DNA of 64,000 nt from Chroogloeocystis siderophila 5.2 s.c.1 (GCF_001904655.1 NZ_MRCC01000004.1:124001-188000); one strand, 5' to 3'. Positions 27,636 to 37,746 are shown, numbered from the stretch's first letter. Notes: a model not told the origin generated them from the letters alone. Program-made: numbers and translations.

Positions 27636-28382
27636 TCACTTAGCTTTTGACGCTGACCCCTCCCCAACCCCTGCTATATAACCTGGTAATTTACTCGCTT
27701 GCGGTTTTCGACACAGAATGAGTGCTTCATTAACCGCTTTTGTAAATTCCTCGTCCGTGTCCTCAAACGATATACGTTGGCGAAAGTAATTCCCCCACAT
27801 AAATTCTTGAAAGGGAACGTTAGATTCTTGATACCCGCCTGCTTCCAAAACAGCCCAAGCTAAACTCCGATACTTGTCATCCTGCAATTGGGCTAAGTTA
27901 GCAGGTATTTCATTGGGTTCGATGGAATTTCCATCCTTGTCATACAAATAAACCCACGCATTCTTCTGCATCATTTGCCAAAACTCCGCTTCTGTCCAGT
28001 CTTTACAGTTTTCTAAAACTTTGATGTATACGGTTTTTCTTAGCCCTGTTAGCTGGATAGCACGGGCGCGATGATGATGATCCACGACATAAGGAAGTCC
28101 ATCAGGTGCGATCGCCACCGGAAGAAAGTGTTCGCGCAGATAAGCATCCAACTCTTTGCTACTCATGGCTTTGAATTGTTGAACGCGATAGTTTACCTCG
28201 CGATAACCCAACGCTGGCTGGGCTGGATGCAGCAAAGAAACTTCAATTTCACTGAGTATACCAGCTGGTAGTTCACTTGTGTATTTCGGCATTTTTGCCA
28301 TGTTGAAAAATCCAAATCCTGCAACAAAGAGATAGGCAAGTATCAACACAACAAATGTAGCGCGGTTAAATTGGACTTTCAC
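27636..28382 (-). CDS. Membrane-anchored ParB/Srx-fold protein (ParB-like nuclease family)
   Basis: A 248-residue protein with one N-terminal hydrophobic helix (TFVVLILAYLFVAGFGFF, about 9-26), likely an uncleaved anchor or signal. A ParB/sulfiredoxin-like core follows: VNYRVQQFKAMSSKELDAYL, then LPYVVDHHHRARAIQLTG, whose DHHHRA stands where ParB proteins have the GHRR-type motif. It matches the putative ParB-like nuclease family, of unknown role and often exported. The C-terminal dozen residues are encoded within a dispersed repeat, so the natural end may have been altered. Confidence 0.7.
   Translation of the reverse strand: MKVQFNRATFVVLILAYLFVAGFGFFNMAKMPKYTSELPAGILSEIEVSLLHPAQPALGYREVNYRVQQFKAMSSKELDAYLREHFLPVAIAPDGLPYVVDHHHRARAIQLTGLRKTVYIKVLENCKDWTEAEFWQMMQKNAWVYLYDKDGNSIEPNEIPANLAQLQDDKYRSLAWAVLEAGGYQESNVPFQEFMWGNYFRQRISFEDTDEEFTKAVNEALILCRKPQASKLPGYIAGVGEGSASKAK
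27651..27682. repeat. Dispersed CTGACC...CTGCTATA repeat inside a gene end
   Basis: GCTGACCCCTCCCC followed by AACCCCTGCTATATAACC resembles units at 35979-36006, 44752-44779 and 56058-56086, and an inverted copy at 23172-23206. This one lies in the last codons of the ParB-like gene. Confidence 0.5.
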
Positions 28383-28520
28383 AACAAATTACAGCAACTG
28401 ATTCGCGGTTTGAGCTTGAGCAAAGTGCAGACGTTTGAGTATTAATTAAGGATAACGGTAAAACCTAAGATGTTGGTACACAGTCAAATCACAAAGCGAT
28501 CGCACTTGATAAAATAACCT

Positions 28521-29303
28521 ATGACCTTTGCTCCTTTGTCACAATTCGTTGCTACCCATGCTCGCAATATTCGGTTGGTAGCTACAGATATGGATGGTAC
28601 GCTAACGCAGAATGGTAAATTCACAACGGAGCTTCTACAAGCATTAGCAGACTTAGCGTCCGCAGGTATTGATGTGTTAATTGTTACAGGACGCTCGGCA
28701 GGTTGGGTAAGTGGTTTAACAAATTATTTACCCATCGCAGGAGCGATCGCCGAAAATGGTGGTTTATTCTATCAATCCGGTAACGAAAATCCCTTATTTT
28801 TAAAAGCGATTCCTAATCTAACTCAGCACCGTACAAAACTCGCGCAATGCTTTCAACAACTTCAAACTGAATTTCCTCAAATTCGCGAATCGAATGATAA
28901 TTGTTTTCGCATCACCGATTGGACATTTGATGTCTTTGGGCTGAATCCTACTCAACTGCAAAAACTAGGAGAACTTTGTCAGGTTCAAGGTTGGGGCTTT
29001 ACCTACAGTAATGTACAGTGTCACATTAAACCACTTGGGCAAGATAAAGCTGTCGGGTTATTGCAAGTTTTACACCAGTACTATCCTCAACTGACTTTAG
29101 AGCAAGTTATCACTGTAGGCGACAGCCCAAATGACGAAAGTCTATTTGATGCGAGCAAATTTCCGCTTTCTGTGGGCGTTTCCAACGTGTTGCATTACAT
29201 TGAGAAACTTGCTTATCAGCCGAGGTATATCACCGATGCTGCTGAGGGTAAAGGCTTTTGTGAATTAGCTCAACCTTTGATCCTAGCTTCAGGAAAAATC
29301 TAA
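28521..29303 (+). CDS. HAD-superfamily (Cof/IIB subclass) phosphatase
   Basis: A 260-residue HAD hydrolase: motif I ATDMDGTLT with nucleophile D23, motif II IVTGRS, and motif IV ITVGDSPNDESLFD near residue 200. The large C2 cap between motifs II and III puts it in subclass IIB, with sugar phosphatases such as sucrose-phosphate phosphatase and the Cof proteins. Probably a cytosolic phosphatase of a sugar phosphate; the exact substrate cannot be called. Single gene. Confidence 0.87.
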   Translation: MTFAPLSQFVATHARNIRLVATDMDGTLTQNGKFTTELLQALADLASAGIDVLIVTGRSAGWVSGLTNYLPIAGAIAENGGLFYQSGNENPLFLKAIPNLTQHRTKLAQCFQQLQTEFPQIRESNDNCFRITDWTFDVFGLNPTQLQKLGELCQVQGWGFTYSNVQCHIKPLGQDKAVGLLQVLHQYYPQLTLEQVITVGDSPNDESLFDASKFPLSVGVSNVLHYIEKLAYQPRYITDAAEGKGFCELAQPLILASGKI

Positions 29304-29391
29304 ATTTGAAATCATTTGATAGGCAATCAATCTTAGCAACTCACAATCAATAATTATGACGCTTGTTGCGTAAATCTTGACTCACAAATAA

Positions 29392-31005
29392 TCATTTAGA
29401 TGCTGATTCACCAATTTTTTTGATGTCATGCATCAGCTGTAAAGTGCATAATCCCAAGATACTCCATTGCATCACAATCACTAGCCAAATACTAACTTGA
29501 CTAGTTGATTGAGTCACTACCCAAGCATAAGGCGTAAACAACCACAGCAGGGAATTATCGCTGGAGTTACGCGCCAGTAAGTTCAGAACTATAACAGGTA
29601 AGATTGTAACAATGGCAAAAACTCCAGTTATCCAAAGTGCTGGCTTTTGAACTATTCTTAATGTAATAATTTGCGTAATTACTGCACAAAACAAAATGAA
29701 ATTGTAGCAAATTAACAAACTAAATAAGGCTGGTATTTTTTCTGATGCTTCTAAGCTAAAAAGTATCCAAGAAACTAAAAATATTGAGGCGATCGCTAAA
29801 TTAACCACTATTACTGACAGGACTGAACTCCAAACCAAATTTTGAATTGGTTGTTCACCATGATGATATCTTGCATCACTTTGTATGCCTTGTCTGGAAG
29901 GTTTTAAGAATAGAATTAATGCCAAAAACATAACCCAGTTAAACATGAGTAAAAACCGATAATGGTAAATCATTCCTTCCTTCCATGCAGGCACAATTCC
30001 TTTGACTACAGTAAAACCTATAATGACGGTTTCAAAAAAAACTAATAAAAGATAACTTTGTTGTTTATTCAGTAAAGTTTTTTGAGGATGCGAATAACAT
30101 CGTTTGATTGCTTGCCAAATCCAATAGCTACAGAGGCTGTAATTCAATAACGCACTCATAACTAAATTGGCAGCATTTGCACCTAGCAAAACATTATACC
30201 AATGCCTTGAGTAAAGCGATGTGGGCAAAAGTAGCCCCTCGTCTATATAATTTAAATTTAAATGAGTTGCTTTAATTAAATAAGAGATTATTTGCATTGG
30301 AGAAAATAAAAATAGCCAATCAACTAAAGTACCTGTAACAGAATAATGAGTTGTAAGCAAAAATAATAGAACTGCACCACTAGCCAACCAAGGAGCAAAT
30401 CCACAGGAGGAACTAACTAAGCCAAATAAAATTGCTGTACTATAAAAGAAAAAGCATCCAGCAAGTAAAAAAATATAGAACTCAAGAATTAAAAATAAAG
30501 AGATTTCAGCACTCAGCCCCGCGTATAAATGTAGTGGAATAGCCAAGATAGCTACTAAAAACAGTAAGCTAGGAACTCCCAACAACTTACCAGATAGTAT
30601 AATTTGCGGCGGTTGGGGACTAAGACGAATAAAATTTAGTGTACCTCGCCGCTGTTCATTGGCTAAATTATAAACTAATAAATAAACACCTCCCACTAAA
30701 AGTATCAAAACTCCAAGTATGCTGAGGATTGTAAATAAATTTGCCCACCATAGTTGCCAATGAATCACAAAAAATCCTACAGAATCTCGCAGACAGTAAG
30801 AATTAGTGAGGCAATATTTATTGATAATTGGTATTGTAGGATCAAAATCCAGAGGGAGTTGACTTTGAAAAAATATTATTAACAAAAACTGTCCCAGCAG
30901 CGAAACAATGGTAGCAATTAATAAATGACTAATGCGGATTTCTTGAATTTCTCGCATCAATTGAGGATTCAAATCTCCTAAGCGATCAATCCACTTCAGT
31001 TTCAT
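29392..31005 (-). CDS. ABC transporter membrane subunit (ABC-2 superfamily)
   Basis: A 537-residue protein with about twelve hydrophobic segments, a short basic cytoplasmic N-terminus (LNPQLMREIQEIR), and after the second helix NEQRRGTLNFIRLSPQPPQIILSGK when read across a break at RLS, the coupling segment typical of ABC-2 permeases. It follows its ATPase gene by 64 bases on the same strand. Substrate unknown; import or export cannot be deduced, though this ATPase class is mostly exporters. Confidence 0.82.
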   Translation of the reverse strand: MKLKWIDRLGDLNPQLMREIQEIRISHLLIATIVSLLGQFLLIIFFQSQLPLDFDPTIPIINKYCLTNSYCLRDSVGFFVIHWQLWWANLFTILSILGVLILLVGGVYLLVYNLANEQRRGTLNFIRLSPQPPQIILSGKLLGVPSLLFLVAILAIPLHLYAGLSAEISLFLILEFYIFLLAGCFFFYSTAILFGLVSSSCGFAPWLASGAVLLFLLTTHYSVTGTLVDWLFLFSPMQIISYLIKATHLNLNYIDEGLLLPTSLYSRHWYNVLLGANAANLVMSALLNYSLCSYWIWQAIKRCYSHPQKTLLNKQQSYLLLVFFETVIIGFTVVKGIVPAWKEGMIYHYRFLLMFNWVMFLALILFLKPSRQGIQSDARYHHGEQPIQNLVWSSVLSVIVVNLAIASIFLVSWILFSLEASEKIPALFSLLICYNFILFCAVITQIITLRIVQKPALWITGVFAIVTILPVIVLNLLARNSSDNSLLWLFTPYAWVVTQSTSQVSIWLVIVMQWSILGLCTLQLMHDIKKIGESASK

Positions 31006-31069
31006 CTTTCCTCTGGTTCGATTTATAAACTTTCAAAGTTAGTGCGATCGCCAGCTTTTAAGTTTTAGT

Positions 31070-32017
31070 CTAGGATGCTTGGTGATGACCTAAATTGAGG
31101 AAAATTGTTTCTAAGTCGTCTTGCGTACAATGAAAATCATTCAAAGTGATACCTGCACTAACAAGCGATCGCAACAATTCTGCACACGCTTTTTCATCAC
31201 CATCAAAATCTACGCGCACCTGCTTTGGATTGATAACTTCCCACGCTTTGACTAAAGGATTGTTCTTTAATTCTATTTGGAGTTCTTTTAAATCGCCTAA
31301 AGTTGATAACAAAATTTGACGACGACTTAAACGCCAATACAAATCTTGCAACAGCGCACTCTCAACGAGATAACCAAGTTCCATAATCCCCACCGACGTG
31401 CATAATTCGGCTAAATCACTTAAAACGTGCGAGGAAATTAAAACTGTCATTCCGGCTTCTTGGAGTACCTTGATAATTTCGCGGAACTGCATTCGCGCAA
31501 CAGGATCAAGACCTGAAACCGGTTCATCAAGTAAGAGTAAAATTGGTTCGTGTAGAATTGTTCGCGCTAGACTTAGACGCTGTTTCATTCCTCGCGAAAG
31601 CGTGGCGATAGAACTTTGGCGCTTGTATTGCAGTTGCACAAGTTCTAAAACTTCATGTAATCGTCGCGTGCGACGCGGTTCCTTGAGGAAATATAACCGT
31701 GCAAAATAATCGAGGTAATCCCAAACTGTGAGATTATCGTACAAAGGAAAATCGTCAGGGAGATAACCCAAGCGGCGTTTCAGCGTAACATTACTTTGGT
31801 CTAATCGTAGGCGATCGCCAAGAATATAAATCTCACCCTTAGTCGGTTCTTCCGCCGTCGCCAACATCCGAATTAACGTTGTTTTACCCGCGCCATTAGG
31901 TCCAATTAACCCATAGACTTCACCCGCTGCGATTTGCAAATCAACGTCATTGACGGCAATATGACGGTCAAATTGCTTCGTTAAACCGCAAGTCCGAACC
32001 GCGAGTTCGCTTGCCAT
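31070..32017 (-). CDS. ABC transporter ATP-binding protein
   Basis: A 315-residue ABC ATPase: Walker A GPNGAGKTT near residue 40, Q-loop region RRLGYLPDDFPLYDNLTV, signature LSRGMKQRLSLART, Walker B ILLLLDEPVSGLDP, H-loop VLISSHVL, and a C-terminal domain of about 90 residues. The second glycine of the LSGG signature is Arg (LSRGMKQ), common in this exporter subclass. It is first of a two-gene unit with the permease downstream. Confidence 0.92.
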   Translation of the reverse strand: MASELAVRTCGLTKQFDRHIAVNDVDLQIAAGEVYGLIGPNGAGKTTLIRMLATAEEPTKGEIYILGDRLRLDQSNVTLKRRLGYLPDDFPLYDNLTVWDYLDYFARLYFLKEPRRTRRLHEVLELVQLQYKRQSSIATLSRGMKQRLSLARTILHEPILLLLDEPVSGLDPVARMQFREIIKVLQEAGMTVLISSHVLSDLAELCTSVGIMELGYLVESALLQDLYWRLSRRQILLSTLGDLKELQIELKNNPLVKAWEVINPKQVRVDFDGDEKACAELLRSLVSAGITLNDFHCTQDDLETIFLNLGHHQAS

Positions 32018-32166
32018 AAATACTTAATAAAACATTTTCACGAGCGTAGCGTATTTCTTCAACGATACATAATACGTTCTCAAAACTGTAACCATGTTCA
32101 ATACTTCTATCCCTCACCCCTCCTTTGCTGTATGATCAATGACTTGCAAGCGTTGCCAGAAAAACT

Positions 32167-33264
32167 ATGACTACTCAGTACCGTATAACCCTCTTACCAG
32201 GCGATGGCATTGGTCCAGAAATTATGTTAGTCGCGGTAGATGTACTGAAGGTAGTGGGTAAGCAGCTAGATATTCGTTTTGAATTTCAAGAAGCCCTGAT
32301 TGGAGGTGCGGCGATTGATGCGACAGGAGAACCGCTACCACCGACTACATTAGAAATGTGTAAAGACAGTGATGCTGTTTTACTTGCGGCGATTGGTGGT
32401 TACAAGTGGGACAATCTACCGCGTCATTTACGCCCAGAAACCGGATTACTTGGATTGCGTGCGGGTTTGGGGTTATTTGCCAATTTGCGCCCAGCTAAAA
32501 TTCTGCCACAGCTAATCGATGCCTCTAGCTTGAAACCGGAAGTTGTTGACGGCGTAGATATCATGGTTGTACGTGAACTCACTGGCGGAGTTTATTTTGG
32601 TCAACCCAAAGGCATTTTTACCACCGAAACCGGAGAAAAACGCGGTGTGAATACAATGGCGTACACCGAAGCCGAAATTGATCGCATCGGGCGTGTCGCG
32701 TTTGAAACCGCACAAAAACGTCAAGGAAAACTTTGTTCAGTCGATAAAGCGAATGTTTTAGAAGTCTCGCAGTTGTGGCGCGATCGCATTACCCAATTAG
32801 CCACCGAATACCCTGATGTCGAACTTTCGCATATGTACGTTGATAACGCCGCGATGCAGTTAGTGCGCTATCCCAAGCAATTTGACACGATTGTTACTGG
32901 TAATCTTTTCGGTGACATCCTTTCGGATGCTGCGGCGATGTTAACAGGAAGTATCGGAATGTTACCTTCTGCAAGTTTAGGCGCTTCTGGTCCTGGAGTG
33001 TTTGAACCTGTTCATGGTTCCGCCCCCGATATCGCGGGACAAGATAAAGCGAATCCTCTAGCGCAAGTTCTGAGTGCGGCGATGATGCTGCGCTACGGAT
33101 TAAATCAACCAATAGCCGCCGATCGCATTGAAAATGCGGTATTGCAAGTTTTAGACCGCGGCGATCGCACCGGCGATATTATGTCTCCAGGAATGAATCT
33201 CTTGGGCTGTCGGGCGATGGGTGAAGCTTTAATTGAAGTTTTAAGTGGCGAGTTAACTCATTAA
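32167..33264 (+). CDS. leuB: 3-isopropylmalate dehydrogenase
   Basis: A 365-residue NAD-dependent decarboxylating dehydrogenase of leucine synthesis. Signatures: [12 protein letters not shown] at the start, [12 protein letters not shown], the arginines [22 protein letters not shown] (split at GLL), [14 protein letters not shown], and the family signature [20 protein letters not shown]. The IGGYKWD form is LeuB rather than isocitrate or tartrate dehydrogenase. Single gene with ATG 32167. Confidence 0.96.
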   Translation: MTTQYRITLLPGDGIGPEIMLVAVDVLKVVGKQLDIRFEFQEALIGGAAIDATGEPLPPTTLEMCKDSDAVLLAAIGGYKWDNLPRHLRPETGLLGLRAGLGLFANLRPAKILPQLIDASSLKPEVVDGVDIMVVRELTGGVYFGQPKGIFTTETGEKRGVNTMAYTEAEIDRIGRVAFETAQKRQGKLCSVDKANVLEVSQLWRDRITQLATEYPDVELSHMYVDNAAMQLVRYPKQFDTIVTGNLFGDILSDAAAMLTGSIGMLPSASLGASGPGVFEPVHGSAPDIAGQDKANPLAQVLSAAMMLRYGLNQPIAADRIENAVLQVLDRGDRTGDIMSPGMNLLGCRAMGEALIEVLSGELTH

Positions 33265-33336
33265 AACTGACAGCAAGGTGCAACAAAAATTAGTAGTGCA
33301 TATAAAATCTAAACGATCTTAATCGACCTACTAGAA

Positions 33337-33552
33337 TTGAGTGACCCTATACTGCTAAGAGCGGCTCGTCAAATATATCTCACCTATCGAGAATTGCGAC
33401 CAGACACCGCAGAACAACCAACAGGCGTGGTAATTAATCGCTTAACCTATCGTGGGAGGTTACTTTTTTCCAAAAAACCAATTCTTCTACCTTTAGAGGA
33501 ATTCATCCCCATCGTTGAAATTGAAAGCAACGAAGACGAATCTGATTTTTAG
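33337..33552 (+). CDS. Small conserved cyanobacterial protein of unknown function
   Basis: A 71-residue frame beginning at a TTG codon (SDPILLRAARQIYLTYRELR). It contains QPTGVVINRLTYRGRLLF, a short strand-rich part, and an acidic tail (VEIESNEDESDF). I recall similar small proteins in other cyanobacteria but know no function. No signal or membrane segment. It sits 72 bases after leuB. Confidence 0.6.
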   Translation: MSDPILLRAARQIYLTYRELRPDTAEQPTGVVINRLTYRGRLLFSKKPILLPLEEFIPIVEIESNEDESDF

Positions 33553-33633
33553 TCACTGATTGCGAGTGCTTCAAAAAAAGTAGGGAAACATAATTAAAGA
33601 AAAAAGCCCTACGTCTGTTTGTAGTTACTCTTA

Positions 33634-34458
33634 ATGATCGACCTTCTATTTACGAGCTTCGCAAATTTCATTGTATTTGCATTAGGAGCATCAATTGGTA
33701 GCTTCATCAATGTCGTTGTTTACCGTTTACCAGCTGGAGTATCAATCGTTTCACCGCCTTCGCGCTGTCCGCGTTGCTTGCATCGCTTAGGTAAAGGGGA
33801 AAATATTCCCGTTTTAGGTTGGCTACGATTAAAAGGGCGCTGTCGTCACTGTCATGCGGCGATCGCAGTCCGCTATCCGCTAGTAGAAGCCGCGACGGGC
33901 TTGATATTTTTACTCGTTTTTTGGCAGTTTGGTATTTCGATTCAAACTGTAGGATATTGGATATTTTGCAGTTGGCTATTGGCGCTGTCACTCATCGATC
34001 TCGATACAATGACGCTACCTGATCGCTTGACAAAATCAGGACTCGCGATCGGTTTGGTTTTTGGTGTCGTCGCAGGTTTAATCGTACAAGCCCCTGTCAA
34101 TGGAGTCGTGTATCACTTGATGTCGCGAGTTGTTGGCGCGGTGTTGGGAATTTGGATATTTGATGCGATCGCGCTTTTCGGTTCGCTGGCGCTAGGACAA
34201 GCTGCAATGGGCGCAGGAGACGCCAAATTAGCCGCGATGTTAGGCGCCTGGTTAGGGTGGAAATATCTCTTGTTAGCGGGGTTCCTAGCGTGTGCTATTG
34301 GCGCGTTTATCGGTGGCGGGGCGATCGCTTTAGGTATCCTCTCGCGGCGGCAAAAAATGCCTTTTGGTCCTTTTCTCGCACTAGGCGCATTCATTACAAT
34401 TTTTAGCGGCGACGCGATTCTCGCTGCGTATTTCCGGTTAATCTTTCCCGCGATTTAG
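33634..34458 (+). CDS. pilD: Prepilin peptidase (type IV leader peptidase and N-methyltransferase)
   Basis: A 274-residue A24-family aspartyl protease of the inner membrane that cleaves and N-methylates type IV pilins. N-terminal domain: GASIGSFINVVVYRLP and a zinc site with C45, C48, C70 and C73 (CPRC and CRHC). Catalytic aspartates are in LIDLDTMTLPD (about residue 122-124) and GAGDAKLAA (D196). Eight hydrophobic segments fit the family. The tetracysteine site indicates the bifunctional form. Confidence 0.94.
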   Translation: MIDLLFTSFANFIVFALGASIGSFINVVVYRLPAGVSIVSPPSRCPRCLHRLGKGENIPVLGWLRLKGRCRHCHAAIAVRYPLVEAATGLIFLLVFWQFGISIQTVGYWIFCSWLLALSLIDLDTMTLPDRLTKSGLAIGLVFGVVAGLIVQAPVNGVVYHLMSRVVGAVLGIWIFDAIALFGSLALGQAAMGAGDAKLAAMLGAWLGWKYLLLAGFLACAIGAFIGGGAIALGILSRRQKMPFGPFLALGAFITIFSGDAILAAYFRLIFPAI

Positions 34459-34516
34459 AATCTAGTAACGGCTCCCCAGTTCTATCCTGAATCCTCGGTT
34501 TTGCTAAAATCTTCTT

Positions 34517-34735
34517 GTGTCATGGATTACGCTAAGAACTACGAGCAGGCGCTGGGAAGCCGAGTTAATGTGTCAATTGTTAACGGCGCACGACATTCCA
34601 GCGCGCATAGTTGATTTGGGAATAACGTCTTATTTTGGCAGTGGTAGCCCAGCCGCTGTACAAGTCCACGCTCAAGACCAATGGGCAGCGTTACTTTTAC
34701 TCAGTCCGATTGAAGTTGATGATAACGAGCCATAA
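34517..34735 (+). CDS. DUF2007-type small protein
   Basis: A 72-residue protein from a GTG start (MSWITLRTTSRRWEAELM), with RWEAELMCQLLTAHDIPARIVD and a second half VQVHAQDQWAALLLLSPIE. This is the pattern of DUF2007 (putative signal-transducing or PII-like small domain), in which the first helix reads EA-x-L-L and the second half lists a charged loop and AALLLL. Function unknown. Confidence 0.68.
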   Translation: MSWITLRTTSRRWEAELMCQLLTAHDIPARIVDLGITSYFGSGSPAAVQVHAQDQWAALLLLSPIEVDDNEP

Positions 34736-34936
34736 ACTGACTGGCTATCTCGCCCGGATTTTTACTGATGAACTATTAATCGTGATCGCACTGTAAGCTT
34801 AGAACGTTTTAAAAATTGCAACATTAGCAATTATCTCGATTTTCACCTCCTGCCTTTTGCCTGTCGCGAGCCAATCCAAAACTAAAAATTATAGGAGTTT
34901 ATTTCCAAGCGGCTCCCGACTTGATTAATATAAATA

Positions 34937-35884
34937 ATGCTACTCAAAATATGGCACAGTTTAATGTCTCTGTTTGATTGGTTTGCAAATCGGCGAAAGT
35001 CTGGTCCTATTAGCCAGGAACGTCAGGAGCGTGACATTGCTGATGGGTTGTGGAGTAAATGTGTGGCTTGTGGAGTTTTGGCATATACCAAAGACCTGCG
35101 AGCCAATCAAATGGTTTGTCCAGAGTGTGGACATCATGTACGGGTAGATAGCAACGAACGCATCCGACAATTGATCGACGCGAATACCTGGCAACCACTC
35201 GATGAATCTATCAGTCCAGCTGATCCGCTACAATTTCGCGATCGCAAAGCGTATAGCGATCGTCTTCGTGAAACTCAGGAAAAAACGGGGTTAATCGATG
35301 CTGTCCAAACAGGTTTCGGGCAACTTGACAAATTTCCGGTTGCTTTGGCGGTGATGGACTTCCGGTTTATGGGCGGTAGTATGGGTTCGGTTGTTGGCGA
35401 AAAAATCACGCGTTTAATCGAACGCGCTACCCAAAAGCGCTATCCCGTGATTATTGTCTGTGCATCAGGTGGCGCAAGAATGCAAGAGGGAATGCTCAGC
35501 CTTATGCAAATGGCAAAAATCTCAGCTGCGTTAGAATGCCATCGCGAAGCGCGACTCTTATACATCCCTATTTTGACAAATCCGACAACCGGCGGAGTCA
35601 CCGCCAGCTTTGCGATGTTGGGAGACATCATTATCGCTGAACCCAAAGCAACGATCGGGTTTGCCGGTCGCCGCGTTATCGAACAAACGTTACGCGAAAA
35701 GTTACCAGAAGAGTTTCAAACTGCCGAAGATTTATTACAGCACGGCTTTGTCGACGCGATCGTGCCAAGAACTCAACTGAAAAAAACTCTAGCGCAGCTA
35801 ATCGACCTGCACCAACCGGTTGCTCCTACTCACCATCAGATATTGCAACTAGAGACAATTGCTTTAACTGCCAGAGAGGGATGA
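34937..35884 (+). CDS. accD: Acetyl-CoA carboxylase carboxyltransferase subunit beta
   Basis: A 315-residue subunit that with AccA transfers carboxyl from biotin to acetyl-CoA in fatty-acid synthesis. N-terminal zinc ribbon with C42, C45, C61 and C64 (KCVACG and VCPECGHH). The crotonase-fold core contains [38 protein letters not shown] and [12 protein letters not shown]. Length and motifs are normal. A short hairpin lies about 60 bases downstream. Confidence 0.96.
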   Translation: MLLKIWHSLMSLFDWFANRRKSGPISQERQERDIADGLWSKCVACGVLAYTKDLRANQMVCPECGHHVRVDSNERIRQLIDANTWQPLDESISPADPLQFRDRKAYSDRLRETQEKTGLIDAVQTGFGQLDKFPVALAVMDFRFMGGSMGSVVGEKITRLIERATQKRYPVIIVCASGGARMQEGMLSLMQMAKISAALECHREARLLYIPILTNPTTGGVTASFAMLGDIIIAEPKATIGFAGRRVIEQTLREKLPEEFQTAEDLLQHGFVDAIVPRTQLKKTLAQLIDLHQPVAPTHHQILQLETIALTAREG

Positions 35885-35942
35885 GGAACGAGGATTAGTT
35901 TTAGGTTTTGAAGTGTGAAAAGTTTGTCAACTCAACACATAC

Positions 35943-35962
35943 GGGTAAGAAATGTCTTACCC
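35943..35962. terminator. Short hairpin after accD
   Basis: GGGTAAGA-AATG-TCTTACCC gives a perfect 8-bp stem 59 bases after the accD stop. There is no clear T-run, so termination is only likely. Similar GGGTAAG/CTTACCC hairpins occur at 40148. Confidence 0.5.
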
Positions 35963-36100
35963 CTCACAACTCGTAACTTCCCTGACCTCTGACCTCTATA
36001 TTGATCCCCAATCCTTATTAAAAGTAAACAAATTGCTCAGTGACATGATATTGATATTAGAGCAGCTTAATCTCTAACTGTCACTTAACAATCATTAATT

Positions 36101-36298
36101 ATGGGTTTTGCAGATGTGTCCATTGCAGAATTAGCAGCGGACTACAACCTCACGGTAGAAGAAGTATTTTCTTTGTGCGAGCAACTGGGTATTGCTTACA
36201 AGTCCTCTAAGACTCGTCTGCCCTTAGAGGATGCCAAAGCAATTATTTCCCACGTTATGGAGAAGAATTCAGATTCTCAAACAAAGACTTCTACATGA
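36101..36298 (+). CDS. Small IF2-N-like protein
   Basis: A 65-residue protein: FADVSIAELAADYNLTVEEVFSLCEQLG, then YKSSKTRLPLEDAKAIISHV. It resembles the small helical domain found at the N-terminus of translation initiation factor 2 (IF2_N) and similar winged-helix-like modules. It stands alone here, without the GTPase. Cyanobacteria keep a conserved stand-alone version as far as I recall; function unknown. It precedes psbV by about 160 bases. Confidence 0.65.
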   Translation: MGFADVSIAELAADYNLTVEEVFSLCEQLGIAYKSSKTRLPLEDAKAIISHVMEKNSDSQTKTST

Positions 36299-36455
36299 TA
36301 TTGCGTTGGAACCTAATTGTATTAGTGTCGCGTATTTCCAGGTGCAAAGCCCATAATTGGCAAGCGCCATCACAACTCAAATGAAATGTGCTTCAGAAAG
36401 AGATTAAGCTACCGCTATAAAGCTGTGTTGAGGTCGAAATTTTTAAGAGGAAACA

Positions 36456-36947
36456 ATGTTTAAAAGATTGATCGGGCTTGCGGTGGCTACTATATTGCTG
36501 ACATTCGGTGTAATTGTTGGCAATGCAGCCGCAGTGGAACTAAGCGAAGCTGTACGGACAGTACCGCTGAATAACCAAGGTGATACCATTGTGCTGAGCC
36601 TCAAACAAGTCCAAGAAGGGAAACGCTTATTTAACTTTGCTTGTGCGCAGTGTCATGCTGGAGGTGTCACCAAGACAAACCAAAACGTAGGGCTAGATCC
36701 CGAAACGCTTGCTTTAGCAACACCACCCCGCAACAACATTGAAGGGCTTGTCGATTATATGCACAACCCCACCACCTATGATGGTGAAGAAGAAATTGCG
36801 GAGTTACACCCAAGCACCAAAAGTGCGGATATTTACCCAGCAATGCGGAATCTTACCGAAGACGACTTAGTGGCGATCGCAGGTCATGTTCTGCTTCAGC
36901 CGAAAATTGTTGGCGATCGCTGGGGCGGCGGCAAGATTTACTACTAA
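36456..36947 (+). CDS. psbV: Cytochrome c-550, extrinsic subunit of photosystem II
   Basis: A 163-residue precursor. A cleavable signal of 26 residues (MFKRLIGLAVATILLTFG, ending NAAA) leads to a mature protein starting VELSEAVRTV. Haem c attaches at C63 and C66 with H67 as axial ligand (CAQCHAGG), and H118 (mature H92) in AELHPS is the second ligand. PsbV sits on the lumenal face of photosystem II and stabilises the oxygen-evolving cluster. The start has a purine-rich site AAGAGG six bases upstream. psbV2 and petE follow on the same strand. Confidence 0.97.
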   Translation: MFKRLIGLAVATILLTFGVIVGNAAAVELSEAVRTVPLNNQGDTIVLSLKQVQEGKRLFNFACAQCHAGGVTKTNQNVGLDPETLALATPPRNNIEGLVDYMHNPTTYDGEEEIAELHPSTKSADIYPAMRNLTEDDLVAIAGHVLLQPKIVGDRWGGGKIYY

Positions 36948-37134
36948 AGTCTTGTCAAAAAGCGATGAGCTTATAGCAATTAGTTTTTAGCAAAACCCTG
37001 AATAGTTAACCAACTAAATCAAAGCTAAGAGCTAATTGCTTTTCTATTATTTGGAAAGCAAGCTTAACTTTTTTCTACAAGTATCTCCATTTCTAGCCAC
37101 TCACCCTATCGTAATCGTGTTTCAATCTAAATAA

Positions 37135-37629
37135 ATGTTAAGTACAAGCTGTGTGCGCCGTGTAATTATACTTTTGTCTATCGTTGTCGTTTTGTTACTA
37201 CAGATTACCCCCCCAGCCCATGCCGCTGTTGACCCTTATCTCGCGCGCTATTTGCGTCTTAAAGAACCAATCGCCCTAGAAGTTGACGAACAAGGGACTA
37301 CCCGCGAGTTTTCTCTCGAAGAGATATCACAAGGCAAAGTGCTGTTTGAAAATAACTGCTTAAACTGTCACGTAGGCGGCGCAACACTTCCAGATCCGCA
37401 AACTTCACTAGCACTCAACAAACTCAAAGGCGCAAACCCTCCTAGAGATAATGTGAATAATCTCGTCGCCTTTCTTCGACAACCTATGACTTATGATGGT
37501 TCGGAAGAAACGTACTGGTGTCGTCAAGTACCTGAATCGTGGATGACACAAGAGGAAATAGAAAGCTTAGCTGCGTTTGTTCTGACAGCAGCACAAAAGG
37601 CTAAAGGCTGGGGTACAGAAAGCTTCTAA
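37135..37629 (+). CDS. psbV2: Cytochrome c-550-like protein PsbV2
   Basis: A 164-residue precursor with a signal ending AHA (about residue 30). Haem attaches at C75, C78 and H79 (CLNCHVGG). The region TYDGSEETYWCRQ aligns with TYDGEEEIAELHPS of PsbV; the His ligand is missing and C129 lies nearby. In the thermophilic PsbV2 studied structurally, as I recall, cysteine is the sixth haem ligand, so unusual His-Cys ligation is expected here. PsbV2 can partly replace PsbV in mutants. It lies directly after psbV. Confidence 0.9.
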   Translation: MLSTSCVRRVIILLSIVVVLLLQITPPAHAAVDPYLARYLRLKEPIALEVDEQGTTREFSLEEISQGKVLFENNCLNCHVGGATLPDPQTSLALNKLKGANPPRDNVNNLVAFLRQPMTYDGSEETYWCRQVPESWMTQEEIESLAAFVLTAAQKAKGWGTESF

Positions 37630-37746
37630 GCAACTTTCTCTCGTTTTTTTTTGATAAGAAAAAATGTATCTATGACAACTCGTCGTACTTGGTGTTTGTT
37701 TTTATTTAAAATTAAATAGCGACAATACACCTCTTTGGAGAAAACT

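Noticed and set aside
36101-36298. Fragment of a broken infB gene
   Set aside because: The short protein has its own start and stop, no further IF2 sequence follows, and I recall a stand-alone conserved form.
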